Below, in pieces: positions 55,176 through 63,692 of a stretch of 64,000 nt of DNA. The stretch covers positions 7,497,224 through 7,561,223 of the forward strand of contig NZ_JADWYI010000001.1 in NCBI RefSeq assembly GCF_016904885.1, written 5' to 3'. The notes under the pieces are model-generated. The model was given only the letters and a program-made list of their open reading frames with translations, was not told the origin of the DNA and did not search any database. The number at the start of each line of letters is the position of its first letter. The stretch's first letter is position 1. The position numbers were made by a program, and so were the translations under genes. Source of the stretch: Archangium primigenium (GTDB taxonomy: Bacteria > Myxococcota > Myxococcia > Myxococcales > Myxococcaceae).

Positions 55176-56509
55176 GGCACGGCCCCGGGCACAATCATGG
55201 CCACGGCCACCGCGGGGGCCGACACCCCGCGCCCCTGCGCGGCTTCCGCTCGTTCGTGCGGGGCCCCTTGCGCCGGCGGCTGTTCCTCTGGGTCACCGCC
55301 TCCATGCTCGCCACGGGCCTGGTGGTGGGCACGGGCATGACCCTGACGGGCGGCACCTGGCGCCAGGACGCCGGACGCATGCGCCAGTTCGCGGCGCACC
55401 GGCTCGCGGAGGTGTGGGACAGCCCCGCGCAGCGGGACGCGCTCGTGCGCGCCGCGGCCACGGAGCTGCTCCTGGACGTGGAGGTGCAGGACGCCACGGG
55501 CGCCGTGCTGCTGCGCACGGGCGAGCCCTGTGACGGCGAGCCGGACTTCACCTTGCCGGTGGAGCGCGCGGGGCAGCGGCTCGGCACCGCCTCCGCCTGC
55601 CGGGGCCCGGGCCGAGGGCGACCGCCCTGGCGCGCGCCGCTCGGGTGGGTGCTGGCCATCGCCACGCTGTGGATGGTGTCCGGGTGGCTGGCCCGGCGGC
55701 TGGCGCGGCCCATGGACCTGCTGGCGCTCGCGGCGCGGTCGCTCGGCGAGGGCCGGCTGGACACGCGCGTGGACCTGGGCCGGCACGCCACGGGGGAGTT
55801 CGCCGTGCTGGCCTCGGCCTTCAACGAGATGGCCGCGCGCATCGAGCGGCAGATGGGCGATCAGCGCGAGCTGCTGGCCACGGTGTCCCACGAGCTGCGC
55901 ACGCCCCTGGCGCACCTGCGCGTGCTGGTGGAGTTGATGCGGGACGCGGGCGGCCCGGAGCGCATGGCCGAGCAGATGGAGCGCGAGGTGATGGAGTTGG
56001 ACTCGCTCGTGGGCGAGCTGCTGGCCAACTCGCGGCTGGACTTCGGGCAGCTCACGCGCCGCGCGCTGGACGGCGGGGAGCTGGCGACGCGGGCCCTGGA
56101 GCGCACCGGACTGCCCCTGGAGCTCCTGGGGGTGCAGGTCGCGGACACGCGCCTGGAGGGGGATGCCACGCTGCTCGGGCGGGCGCTGACCAACCTCCTG
56201 GACAATGCCCGGGGACACGGCCAGGGCGTGGTGGCGCTGCGCCTGCTGGAGCGCGACGGCCGGCTCGCCTTCTGCGTGGAGGACCAGGGCCCGGGCCTGC
56301 CGCCGGGCGAGGAAGGCCGCCTCTTCGAGGCCTTCTACCGGGGCCGCGCCACCGGGACGGGCCGGGAGGCGGGCGCGCTGGGACTGGGGCTCGCCCTGGT
56401 CAAGCGCATCGCCCAGGCCCATGGGGGAGACACCTTCGCGGAGAACCGCGCCGAGGGGGGCGCCCGGGTGGGCTTCACCCTGGGCCCGAGGCCGCCCCCG
56501 TCCGGGTGA
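55172..56509 (+). CDS. sensor histidine kinase with His-rich N-terminus (CpxA-like)
   Basis: The GTG at 55172 gives 445 residues. The cytoplasmic N-terminus VRHGPGHNHGHGHRGGRH holds six histidines in 18 residues. Two membrane spans (about 36-58 and 155-173) flank a periplasmic domain of about 95 residues, then HAMP, the phosphoacceptor His240 in ATVSHELRTPLAHLR, N-box TNLLDNARGH, and VEDQGPGLPPGEEGRLFEAF with GLGLALVKRIAQAHGG. It phosphorylates the coupled OmpR-type regulator. The His cluster suggests binding of a transition metal such as nickel, zinc or copper, in line with the His-rich CpxP-like protein two genes upstream. Confidence 0.92.
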   Translation: MRHGPGHNHGHGHRGGRHPAPLRGFRSFVRGPLRRRLFLWVTASMLATGLVVGTGMTLTGGTWRQDAGRMRQFAAHRLAEVWDSPAQRDALVRAAATELLLDVEVQDATGAVLLRTGEPCDGEPDFTLPVERAGQRLGTASACRGPGRGRPPWRAPLGWVLAIATLWMVSGWLARRLARPMDLLALAARSLGEGRLDTRVDLGRHATGEFAVLASAFNEMAARIERQMGDQRELLATVSHELRTPLAHLRVLVELMRDAGGPERMAEQMEREVMELDSLVGELLANSRLDFGQLTRRALDGGELATRALERTGLPLELLGVQVADTRLEGDATLLGRALTNLLDNARGHGQGVVALRLLERDGRLAFCVEDQGPGLPPGEEGRLFEAFYRGRATGTGREAGALGLGLALVKRIAQAHGGDTFAENRAEGGARVGFTLGPRPPPSG

Positions 56510-56513
56510 AGCC

Positions 56514-57335
56514 TCACGGCTGCGCGGCGGCTTTCGCGTCCTGAGCGGAGAACTCGAAGGACACGGGGCTCGTCTCGCCCTCCTTCACCGTCACCTCGGT
56601 CGTCTTGGTGCCGAAGGTCTCGTGCCAGGCCTCGAGCGTGTAGGCGCCCGCGGGCAGGTGCTCGAGCGTGAAGGCGCCCTGGGCGTCCGTGGTGGCGAAG
56701 AAGGGGTTCGGGTTCACCAGCACCCAGGACGTCATCCACGGGTGGATGTCGCACTTGAGGCGCAGCACCTCCACGTCCGGGGGCAGCGCGCGCTGCACGG
56801 GCTTGCCGTTGGGGGGCTGGGCCACGTTGAAGATGGACTTGGCGCCGGACAGGGCCCGCGCGTTGTGCAGCGTCCCGTCGCTGTTCTTGATGAGGACGGG
56901 CTGGCCGGTCACCGCGCCCTGCACCCGCGGCGAGTAGGTGCAGCCATGCTGGTCCACCACCACCGGCCGGGAGCGGCGCGCGTTGGGCATCAGGCCGCGC
57001 ACGCGCACGAGCACGTTGCCCAGCTTGCCCTCCGCCACCAGCACGGCCTGGTCCACCAGGGGCATGTCCTGGCAGGCGGGATCCTGGCTCGGGGTGATGG
57101 GGGCGGCCGCGGGCGGCGCGCCCTTGAAGGAGACGGTGCCCTTCACGGTGCCGCCTCCGGTGAGGGGCGGATCCTCGGGCGCGGACTCGGCGGAGGGAGC
57201 GGCGGCGCGCGCGGGAGCCTGGGGGGCCGTGGTCACCGGCGTGCGGTCGGTGGACGAGGACTCCTGCTTGCAGCCGGACAGGGCCAGGAGCCCCGCGGTG
57301 CCCAGCATCGAGATCCCCAACGTACGCCACGTCAT
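56514..57335 (-). CDS. cupredoxin-like / carboxypeptidase-regulatory lipoprotein
   Basis: The ATG at 57335, with AGGGAGAG upstream, gives 273 residues: a lipoprotein leader (MTWRTLGISMLGTAGLLALS, then GC), a Pro/Ala linker, a first domain (GTVSFKGAPP, QDPACQDMPLV, LVRVRGLMPNARRSRPVVVD), and a cupredoxin-like region in which possible copper ligands are visible: His in GTLHNARAL and Cys-x-x-His-x-x-Met in CDIHPWM. It ends with a carboxypeptidase-regulatory-like beta domain (TTDAQGAFTLEHLPAGAYTL, EAWHETFGTK). It is last in the minus-strand order ctaB, ABC ATPase, permease, this gene, so a role in copper delivery or electron transfer is plausible. Confidence 0.75.
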   Translation of the reverse strand: MTWRTLGISMLGTAGLLALSGCKQESSSTDRTPVTTAPQAPARAAAPSAESAPEDPPLTGGGTVKGTVSFKGAPPAAAPITPSQDPACQDMPLVDQAVLVAEGKLGNVLVRVRGLMPNARRSRPVVVDQHGCTYSPRVQGAVTGQPVLIKNSDGTLHNARALSGAKSIFNVAQPPNGKPVQRALPPDVEVLRLKCDIHPWMTSWVLVNPNPFFATTDAQGAFTLEHLPAGAYTLEAWHETFGTKTTEVTVKEGETSPVSFEFSAQDAKAAAQP

Positions 57336-57438
57336 GTGCACTCTCCCTGAAGTCACCGGTACGTCACGGGTTCCACGCGCGGAGCCCGGCGTGTCCGGTC
57401 GTCCCCTCGTACCAGAAGAGACAACCCCGAAGTCAATC

Positions 57439-58335
57439 TCACTCCCGGCGGCTGATGCTGAACGCGGCGAGCCCCAGGAATACGGCACAGAAGACGGCGA
57501 GCACGGGCACCTCCAGCCCCCCGCCGGAGGAAGCCGCGCCCACCACGACCCGCGAGGCCTCGACGCCGTACAGCGCGCGCCGCACGCCCTCGCCGGCGTA
57601 GTGCATGGGGTTGAGCCGCATGGCCCAGGCGAGCACGGGCGCGGCGCCCTTGAGCGGGAAGAGCGCCCCGGAGAGTGCCCACATGGGCAGCAGCACGATG
57701 CTCATGACGGCGTGGTAGCCGGAGGTGGAGCGCACCCACCAGGCCAGCGCGATGCCCATGCTGGTGAGCCCCAGGGCGGACAGCACCATGACCGCGAGCA
57801 GGAGCGGCACGTCCACCTGGGCGAGCGACACCCCGGCCAGCGGCGCGAGCAGGAGGAAGAGCGAGGCCTGCAGGAGCGCGATGGCCGAGGAGCCCAGCGC
57901 CTTGCCCAGCACCACCGCGCCGCGCGCGCCCGGTCCGGCGAGCACCGCCTGGAGGAATCCCTCGCGCCGATCCTCGATGACGGAGATGGTGGCGAAGATG
58001 GCGCTGAAGAGCAGCACCATGGTGACGACGCCGGGGAAGGAGAAGCGCTGGTAGTCCAGGCCCCGGGCCCCCTCCACCTGGAAGGAGCCGGCGAAGCCCG
58101 CGCCGATGACGAACCAGAAGAGGATGGGCTGGGCGAGCGCGCCCACGATGCGGCTGGGCTGGCGGAAGAAGCGCACCACGTCCCGGGACAGCAGCACCCA
58201 CACCGTGGCCCACTGCAGGGCGAGCGCGCCGGGGGCTCGCGGGGCCTCGGACACGGGGCGGGCCTCCTCCCGGCTCAGCCGGGCGGGCCGCTCGGTGGGG
58301 GACGTCTGGGGCGCGGCGGGGGCATGGGCGTTCAT
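57439..58335 (-). CDS. ABC-2 type transporter permease
   Basis: The 298-residue protein has a Pro/Ala-rich N-terminus and six membrane spans of the ABC-2 exporter type: LSRDVVRFFRQPSRIVGALA, QPILFWFVIGAGFAGSF, FSFPGVVTMVLLFSAIFATI, EDRREGFLQAVLAGPGARG, LLLAVMVLSALGLTSMGIAL and LLPMWALSGALFPL. Its ATG overlaps the stop of the ATPase gene (ATGA), so the two subunits are made together. Exporters of this class move lipids, polysaccharides or drugs, or support cytochrome maturation. Placement after heme O synthase hints at respiratory-chain assembly, but the substrate is unknown. Confidence 0.88.
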   Translation of the reverse strand: MNAHAPAAPQTSPTERPARLSREEARPVSEAPRAPGALALQWATVWVLLSRDVVRFFRQPSRIVGALAQPILFWFVIGAGFAGSFQVEGARGLDYQRFSFPGVVTMVLLFSAIFATISVIEDRREGFLQAVLAGPGARGAVVLGKALGSSAIALLQASLFLLLAPLAGVSLAQVDVPLLLAVMVLSALGLTSMGIALAWWVRSTSGYHAVMSIVLLPMWALSGALFPLKGAAPVLAWAMRLNPMHYAGEGVRRALYGVEASRVVVGAASSGGGLEVPVLAVFCAVFLGLAAFSISRRE

Positions 58336-59315
58336 CGGCGGCGTTTCCGGGGTGAGGGCTCGGCGGTGGGGGCGTCCACGCCCAGGGTCCGGCCGGTGAG
58401 TTGGAGAAAGACATCCGCGAGCGAGGGCGGGCGCACCGACACCGAGGCGAGCCGGCCCGGCGGCAGGGCCTCCACCACGCGGGGCACCAGGGCATGGCCA
58501 CGCGCGGTCTCCACCTGGACCCGGCCCTCCACCACCCGCCCCTCCAACCCCAGGCCCTCGCGCAACTCGACCACCAGGCGCTCGGGCTCGCGCGCCTCCA
58601 GGGTGAGGATGTCCCCGCCCACGCGCGCCGCCAGGGCCGCGGGCGTGTCACACGCCACCAGGCGCCCCTCGTCCAGCACCGCGAGCCGGTCGCACAGCTG
58701 GGCCTCGTCGGCGCGGTGCGTGGTGAGCAGCACCGTGAGCCCCTCGGTCTCCCGCAGGGCGTGCAGGTGCGCCCAGAAGGCGCGGAAGGAGGCCTCGTCG
58801 AGCCCCTGCGAGGGCTCGTCCATGAGCAGCACGCGGGGCTCGTGCACCAGGGCCCGCGCCAGCTCGAGCCGCCGCCGCATGCCCCCGGACCAGGTGGCCA
58901 CGCGCTCGTCGCCCCGCGCCTCCAGGCCGATGAGCCGCAGCATCCGCTCCACGCGGGCCTCGGCCCGCGCGCCCGTCAGCCCGTAGAGCCGGGCGCCGAG
59001 CCGCAGGTTCTCCCGCGCGCTCATCAGGTCATCCAAGCTGCCGCGCTGGAAGAGGATGCCCATGCGCTGGCGCAGCGCCGGATCCTCCAGGGCGAGCGGA
59101 CGCCCCTCGAACAGGACCCGGCCCGCGTCCGGCGCGAGCAGGCCGGCGAGCAGCTGGAAGGTGGTGGACTTGCCCGCCCCATTGGGGCCGAGCAGGCCGA
59201 CGATCTCCCCCGCGCCCACCGACAGGTGCAGCCCGTCCAGGGCGGTGCGCGCCTGGAAGCGCCGGGTGAGACCATCGAGCTGGAGCAGCGGAGAAGCCGA
59301 AGGGACCGCGGTCAT
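58332..59315 (-). CDS. ABC transporter ATP-binding protein (ABC-2 partner)
   Basis: The 327-residue protein has Walker A GPNGAGKST (43-51), Q-loop region RMGILFQRGSLDDLMSAREN, signature WSGGMRRRLELARAL, Walker B VLLMDEPSQGLD and switch His in LLTTHRADEA. The C-terminal 80 residues (LVVELREGLGLEGRVVEGRV, SVSVRPPSLADVFLQLTGRT) are the extension typical of CcmA/DrrA-like ATPases. Note SQGLD in place of the more common TxGLD in the D-loop. It lies seven bases downstream of ctaB and overlaps the permease gene. Confidence 0.93.
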   Translation of the reverse strand: MTAVPSASPLLQLDGLTRRFQARTALDGLHLSVGAGEIVGLLGPNGAGKSTTFQLLAGLLAPDAGRVLFEGRPLALEDPALRQRMGILFQRGSLDDLMSARENLRLGARLYGLTGARAEARVERMLRLIGLEARGDERVATWSGGMRRRLELARALVHEPRVLLMDEPSQGLDEASFRAFWAHLHALRETEGLTVLLTTHRADEAQLCDRLAVLDEGRLVACDTPAALAARVGGDILTLEAREPERLVVELREGLGLEGRVVEGRVQVETARGHALVPRVVEALPPGRLASVSVRPPSLADVFLQLTGRTLGVDAPTAEPSPRKRRR

Positions 59316-59322
59316 CCTCGAG

Positions 59323-60207
59323 TCAACGTCCCCCGCTGTCGAGCATGAGCGCGGCGAAGATGCCGGTCAGGTACAGCAGGCTGAAGACGAACGTCTGACG
59401 GGCCCACACCCTTCCCAGACGCTGGAAGAGGCCCCGGGCCCCGAGCACCAGGAAGGACAGGCCCAGGAGCACCGCCGCCGCCAGGTACCAGGCCCCCGCG
59501 ATGCCGAGCTGGAAGGGCAACAGGCTCATGGGCACGAGCGCCGCCACGTAGAGGACGATCTGCAGTCGGCTGGAGTCGGCGCCGCGCTCGATGGGCACGG
59601 ACTTGAGGCTGGCCGCCTCGTACTCGTCCTGGCGGAACAGGGCGATCGCGATGAAGTGGGGAATCTGCCAGAGGAAGAGGATGGAGAAGAGGACGTAGCC
59701 GCCCGCGTCGATCTGCCCGGTGACGGCCGTCCAGCCCATGAGGGGCGGCAGCGCGCCGGGGATGGCGCCCACGAGCATGGCCGCGGAGGTGCGCGCCTTG
59801 AGCGGCGTGTACACGAGCACGTAGCTCAGCAGCGCCACGAGGCCCAGGAAGGCCGTGAGCGGATTGGCGCCCACGGCGAGCGCCGGCAGGCACACCGCCG
59901 CCAGGCCCAGGCCGAAGAAGAGCGCCGTCGTCGGCTCCATGCGCCCGGAGGGCAGGGGCCGGTTCTGGGTGCGCGCCATGAAGCGGTCGCTGTGGCGCTC
60001 CCAGTAACAGTTGAGCGCGTTGGCCGCGCCCACCGTGCCGGAGGTGGCCAGCAGCGTGATGAGGATGCGCGACACCGTCAGCTCGCCGGGGGCCACCCAC
60101 ATGCCGCCCGCGGTCGTGGCGATGACGAGGCCCGACAGCCGGGGCTTGGTGAGGGACAGCAGATCCGAGCCCAGGCTCGGCAGACTCACGGTGGCTTGCG
60201 CGCTCAA
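59323..60207 (-). CDS. ctaB: protoheme IX farnesyltransferase (heme O synthase)
   Basis: A TTG start at 60207, with GGGGAG six bases before it, gives 294 residues; an ATG at 60315 would add a Cys/Arg-rich stretch not found in the family. The prenyltransferase motifs are SLTKPRLSGLVIATTAGGMW, NCYWERHSDRFMARTQNRPL (substrate-binding Asp-rich loop, with Glu in place of the first Asp) and LVYTPLKARTSAAMLVGAIP, PPLMGWTAVTGQ, PHFIAIALFRQDEYEAASL. About nine membrane spans. It attaches farnesyl to heme B for heme-copper oxidases. It is the first gene of a four-gene minus-strand unit. Confidence 0.93.
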   Translation of the reverse strand: MSAQATVSLPSLGSDLLSLTKPRLSGLVIATTAGGMWVAPGELTVSRILITLLATSGTVGAANALNCYWERHSDRFMARTQNRPLPSGRMEPTTALFFGLGLAAVCLPALAVGANPLTAFLGLVALLSYVLVYTPLKARTSAAMLVGAIPGALPPLMGWTAVTGQIDAGGYVLFSILFLWQIPHFIAIALFRQDEYEAASLKSVPIERGADSSRLQIVLYVAALVPMSLLPFQLGIAGAWYLAAAVLLGLSFLVLGARGLFQRLGRVWARQTFVFSLLYLTGIFAALMLDSGGR

Positions 60208-60380
60208 GCGGAACTCCCCACGGCGCGGGCGGCCAAAACAGCCGCCCGGGGTCAAATGCACCCTCCCCTTACACAGAGGACGGAGTGACTTCAAGCAAAC
60301 GGGCGCGGGATTCATGCCATCCCCGCGCCCGCCGCCATCATTTCCTGTTGTCGCTCGGGAGAGCCCGGCTCACGCCCGGC

Positions 60381-62696
60381 CTACAGGGCCTGGGCGCGCG
60401 CCACGAACTCGCCCTTGGGCTCGCGCTTGACGTACTCCTGCGCCAGCGCCTTGGCCTTGGTGGCCTGCTTCTTGTCCTTCGAGAGGAACGCCGCGTAGTA
60501 GTAGTACGCCGGGGCGTAGTTCTCGTCCGCGTTGAGCGCCTTCTGGTACGTCTCGTCGGCCTTGGTCGCGTCGCCCTTGCCCTCGAAGACGCGCGCCAGC
60601 TCCAAGAGCGCCGTGGCGGCCTTGTCCGACTGACCGATGTACTCGGTGCTCGCCTTCTCCAGCGAGTCCTGGGCCAGGTCCCACGAGCCGCGCTCGCGGT
60701 AGATGGCGCCGATGGCCAGACGCGCCTCGGGGTTCTTCGCGTTCGCGTCCTTCACCGAGCGCTGGTAGGTGGCCAGCGCGTCATCCAGCTTGCCCTGGCG
60801 GCGGTAGGCGTTGCCCAGCATGGTGAGCAGCTTGGGGCTGTCGCCCATGGTCTTGATGGCGGTGACGAGCGCCTCGGAGGCCTCCTTCTCGCCGCCGGGC
60901 TTGCCCATGAGGGCCTTGGCCAGCTCCACGTAGAACTGGGCGCGCGTGGCGTCCATCTTCACCGCCTTGCGGATCTCCGTGGCGGCCAGGTCGTACTGGT
61001 TCTCGGAGATGAGGCGGCGGCCCTTGATGAGGTAGAGCTCCGGGCTGTTGCGGTCCAGCGTGAAGCCCGTGTCCTCGGCCTTGGCCATCTCCTGACGCGC
61101 CTTCTCCTTGTCGGTGGGCACGCCCGTGGCCTCGCTCAGCTTGGCCTGGTCCTCCGGCTTCATCTTCTCCATGGCCTTGGACACGCGGGAGATGAGCAGC
61201 GAGCGCGCGACGTTGGCCGCGGCGAGCTGGCGCGGAGAGGGAGGCGGCGACACCTCCAGGAGCTTCTTGAGCATCACCGCGGCCAGGCCGAAGTTGTTCG
61301 GCTCGAAGTTGGCCTCGTCCTGCTCGAGCATCAGCAGCGACTTGCCGAGCAGCGACTCGGGGTGGTCCTTCTCGTAGCGCAGGGCGAAGTCGTAGTTCTT
61401 CCAGGCGGTGCCGTCCTGGCCGAGCCGACGGTACACGGCGCCCAGCGCGGCGTAGATGCGCGGGTCGTCCGGGGACAGGCCCTGGGCCTTCTCCAGGTTG
61501 TCCTTGGCGCGGTCCATGTCGCCCGCGTTCATCTGGATGAGGCCGAGCGTCAGGTAGAGCAGCGAGCTACGCTTGTTCTCCTTGTCGAAGTCCTGCACCC
61601 GCTTCTCGAGGTCGGCCAGGGCCTCCTTGCCCTTGCCGCCGTACGTCTTGACGAGCGCCTCGGCGGCGTAGAGGTGGGAGCTGATCTCCCCGCTCTTCTG
61701 GGCGGCCGCCAGGTGCTCCTCGGCCTTCTTGCGCGCGTCATCGCCGCCGCCGTGCTCGCCCCAGCGGATGGCGTAGGCGTAGGCCAGGTAGCCGTGGGCC
61801 GCGGTGGAGTCCGGATCGGCGTTGAGCGCCGTGTCCGCCGCCTTGCACGCGGCCTGGTAGGACGCGAACGAGTCGTGCTTGAGCTCCTGGGTCGCGATGT
61901 CCAGCTGCCGCTTGATCTCGCGGTTGCGCGTGGCGGCCGCGCGGCCCTGGATGAAGTAGCCGCCCAGGATGACGGGCACGGCGACCAGCAGGCCCAGGGT
62001 GATGAACTTGCCCTTGTCGGTGCCCTGCTTGCGCGGCTTGCGCGGCGCATCGTCGTCGTCGACGTCCTCCTCGACCACGGGCGCGCGACGCACGGGCGCG
62101 CGCGGCGCGGCCTCGGCGGCGGGTGCCTTGGCCCGGGGCGTCTCGGCCTCCGCGCCCGGCGCGGGCGTGGCCGCCACGGGGGCGGGCGTCGGCGCGGGTG
62201 CGGCGACCACGGGAGCGGGCGTCGGCGCGGGCGCCGCCACCACGGGGGCGGGCGTCGGAGCGGGCGCGGCGGCCTGGACACCGTGCTGCTTCATCACGGC
62301 CAGCGTGTCCGGGTCGGCGGGGTCCGCCTCATACGCCTTGAGCAGATGGGTGCGGCCCGCATCGGCCTCACCCGTCTTGAGCTGCAGGGCGCCCACCATG
62401 CGCAGCGTGGCGCGGTCGGACGGATAGGCCTGGAGGGCGCCGAGCGCCTCCTCCAGGGCTTTCTTGTCCTTGCCTTGCTCCTGGTACACGCGGGCGAGCA
62501 GGAGGCGCGGGTCGGCGCGATTGGGGTGGGCTTTCACCCCTTTCTTGCAGACGACCATCGCCTCCATGAACCGCCCGGACGCCAAGTAGGCCTCGGCGAG
62601 GGGTTTGTAGGCTTCAGAAGAAGGGTCGGACGCGAAGGCATGCTCCAGCTTCGCGAGCTCGGCCGGGCTCAACGTCTTCGAGGGGGAGTTGGACAT
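60381..62696 (-). CDS. large TPR-repeat membrane protein
   Basis: From the ATG at 62696 the protein has 771 residues. Residues 10-135 contain cytoplasmic TPRs (SSEAYKPLAEAYLASGRFME, ADPRLLLARVYQEQGKDKKA), followed by three 11-residue Pro/Ala repeats (146-178), an acidic/basic linker (VVEEDVDDDDAPRKPRK), one membrane span (FITLGLLVAVPVILGGYFIQ, 231-250), and a long periplasmic TPR array (LLYLTLGLIQMNAGDMDRAK, PRIYAALGAVYRRLGQDGTA, LLTMLGNAYRRQGKLDDALA, YAPAYYYYAAFLSKDKKQ). This two-sided architecture resembles TPR proteins of myxobacterial motility such as AglT/PglI, but the match is not certain. There is no Shine-Dalgarno ahead of the ATG. Confidence 0.82.
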   Translation of the reverse strand: MSNSPSKTLSPAELAKLEHAFASDPSSEAYKPLAEAYLASGRFMEAMVVCKKGVKAHPNRADPRLLLARVYQEQGKDKKALEEALGALQAYPSDRATLRMVGALQLKTGEADAGRTHLLKAYEADPADPDTLAVMKQHGVQAAAPAPTPAPVVAAPAPTPAPVVAAPAPTPAPVAATPAPGAEAETPRAKAPAAEAAPRAPVRRAPVVEEDVDDDDAPRKPRKQGTDKGKFITLGLLVAVPVILGGYFIQGRAAATRNREIKRQLDIATQELKHDSFASYQAACKAADTALNADPDSTAAHGYLAYAYAIRWGEHGGGDDARKKAEEHLAAAQKSGEISSHLYAAEALVKTYGGKGKEALADLEKRVQDFDKENKRSSLLYLTLGLIQMNAGDMDRAKDNLEKAQGLSPDDPRIYAALGAVYRRLGQDGTAWKNYDFALRYEKDHPESLLGKSLLMLEQDEANFEPNNFGLAAVMLKKLLEVSPPPSPRQLAAANVARSLLISRVSKAMEKMKPEDQAKLSEATGVPTDKEKARQEMAKAEDTGFTLDRNSPELYLIKGRRLISENQYDLAATEIRKAVKMDATRAQFYVELAKALMGKPGGEKEASEALVTAIKTMGDSPKLLTMLGNAYRRQGKLDDALATYQRSVKDANAKNPEARLAIGAIYRERGSWDLAQDSLEKASTEYIGQSDKAATALLELARVFEGKGDATKADETYQKALNADENYAPAYYYYAAFLSKDKKQATKAKALAQEYVKREPKGEFVARAQAL
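62163..62261 (-). repeat. three tandem 33-base repeats encoding APTPAPVVAAP
   Basis: Three consecutive 33-base units in the TPR membrane protein gene encode residues 146-178 (APTPAPVVAAP twice, then APTPAPVAATP). They form a flexible linker and are a likely site of copy-number change between strains. Confidence 0.75.
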
Positions 62697-62779
62697 TAAA
62701 GGAGGTGCCTTGGAGGGGGTCTTATGACACCCCGAGTTGCCGCGCGTCAATCGCCCTGGAGGGTCCGAACATTCCCGCC

Positions 62780-62808
62780 TTGACACCCAGGAATGGGTCC
62801 TGTACATG
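62780..62808 (+). promoter_or_regulatory. promoter of tRNA-Ala
   Basis: A perfect TTGACA, a 17-base spacer and TACATG lie 66 bases before the tRNA gene. This is one of the best sigma-70 matches in the window and fits a stable-RNA gene. Confidence 0.6.
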
Positions 62809-62874
62809 CCCGTTCACCTTCTCGACGGCGGGAAACCGCAGCCGCCCAACGGCGTCGGGGAGCAGGAGTGTCAT

Positions 62875-62950
<76 letters not shown>

Positions 62951-62962
62951 TGAAGTGAGAGA

Positions 62963-62996
62963 GGCTCCACCGGAAACGGTGGGGCCTTTTTCATTT
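62963..62996 (+). terminator. intrinsic terminator of tRNA-Ala
   Basis: GGCTCCACCG, a GAAA loop and CGGTGGGGCC form a 10-base stem with one G-T pair, followed by TTTTTCATTT, 12 bases after the tRNA. Confidence 0.88.
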
Positions 62997-63044
62997 GCGC
63001 CATCCGTGAATTGAAAAGCGCACCGGGTCTGTTATCCGGGGCCG

Positions 63045-63656
63045 ATGACCGACCAGCCCTCGCTCTCGTTCTTCGCCCGTCTGTGGCTCGCCCTGGTGTG
63101 CTTCTGGCGGATCTGGCTCGACCGCTCGTTCGCCCAGGCGGTGCTGCCGGTGCGCCAGGCGGACATCGCGGGCCGCCTGCCGGCCGGGGCCCCCGTCGAG
63201 TCGGCGCCCGCGCCCGCCCCCGCTCCCGTGCCCGCCCCGGTCCCGCCGCCCGTGGTCGCCGTGCCGCCCGAGCGCGAGCACGCCTCGGCGCTGCAACTGC
63301 TGGCCATGCTCCAGCGCGAGGGCCGCCTCATCGACTTCCTCCAGGAGGACGTGGCGGCCTTCCCGGACGAGGACGTGGGCGCCGCGGCGCGCATCGTGCA
63401 CGAGGGGTGCCGCAAGCTCGTGCGGCAGTACTTCACCCTGGAGGCGGTGCTGCCCCAGGGCGAGGGGGAGCGGGTGCAGGTGCCCGCCGGGTTCGACGCC
63501 CAGCGCATCCGCCTGACGGGCAACGTGGCCGGCCAGCCTCCTTATAGTGGTGCCCTCAAGCACCACGGCTGGGTGGCCACCGCCCTCACCCTGCCCAGCC
63601 CCAGCCCGGCGATGGACCCCCGGGTGCTCGCGCCCGCCGAAGTCGAGCTGTCCTGA
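63045..63656 (+). CDS. DUF2760 domain protein
   Basis: The 203-residue protein has a hydrophobic N-terminus (FFARLWLALVCFWRIWLDRS), an Ala/Pro linker (residues 50-75) and a C-terminal DUF2760 domain: ASALQLLAMLQREGRLIDFL, EDVAAFPDEDVGAAARIVHE, GCRKLVRQYFTLEAVLPQGE and SGALKHHGWVATALTLPSPS. Function unknown. In many proteobacteria DUF2760 genes precede an Hsp70/DnaK-family gene, as they do here (36 bases before it), which suggests a joint role, perhaps as a membrane-tethered co-factor of that chaperone (inference). Confidence 0.88.
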   Translation: MTDQPSLSFFARLWLALVCFWRIWLDRSFAQAVLPVRQADIAGRLPAGAPVESAPAPAPAPVPAPVPPPVVAVPPEREHASALQLLAMLQREGRLIDFLQEDVAAFPDEDVGAAARIVHEGCRKLVRQYFTLEAVLPQGEGERVQVPAGFDAQRIRLTGNVAGQPPYSGALKHHGWVATALTLPSPSPAMDPRVLAPAEVELS

Positions 63657-63692
63657 CCGTTTTCCTTCCGACTCCTTCCTCACGGAGCCTCC

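Noticed and set aside
60208-60315. N-terminal extension of heme O synthase from the ATG at 60315
   Set aside because: The extra residues are Cys/Arg/Pro-rich, unlike the family, and a TTG with a good ribosome site sits at the expected start.
60285-62699. Plus-strand frame of 804 codons opposite the TPR membrane protein
   Set aside because: Shadow frame rich in Arg, Gly and Leu without recognisable domains; the minus strand has clear TPRs and a membrane span.
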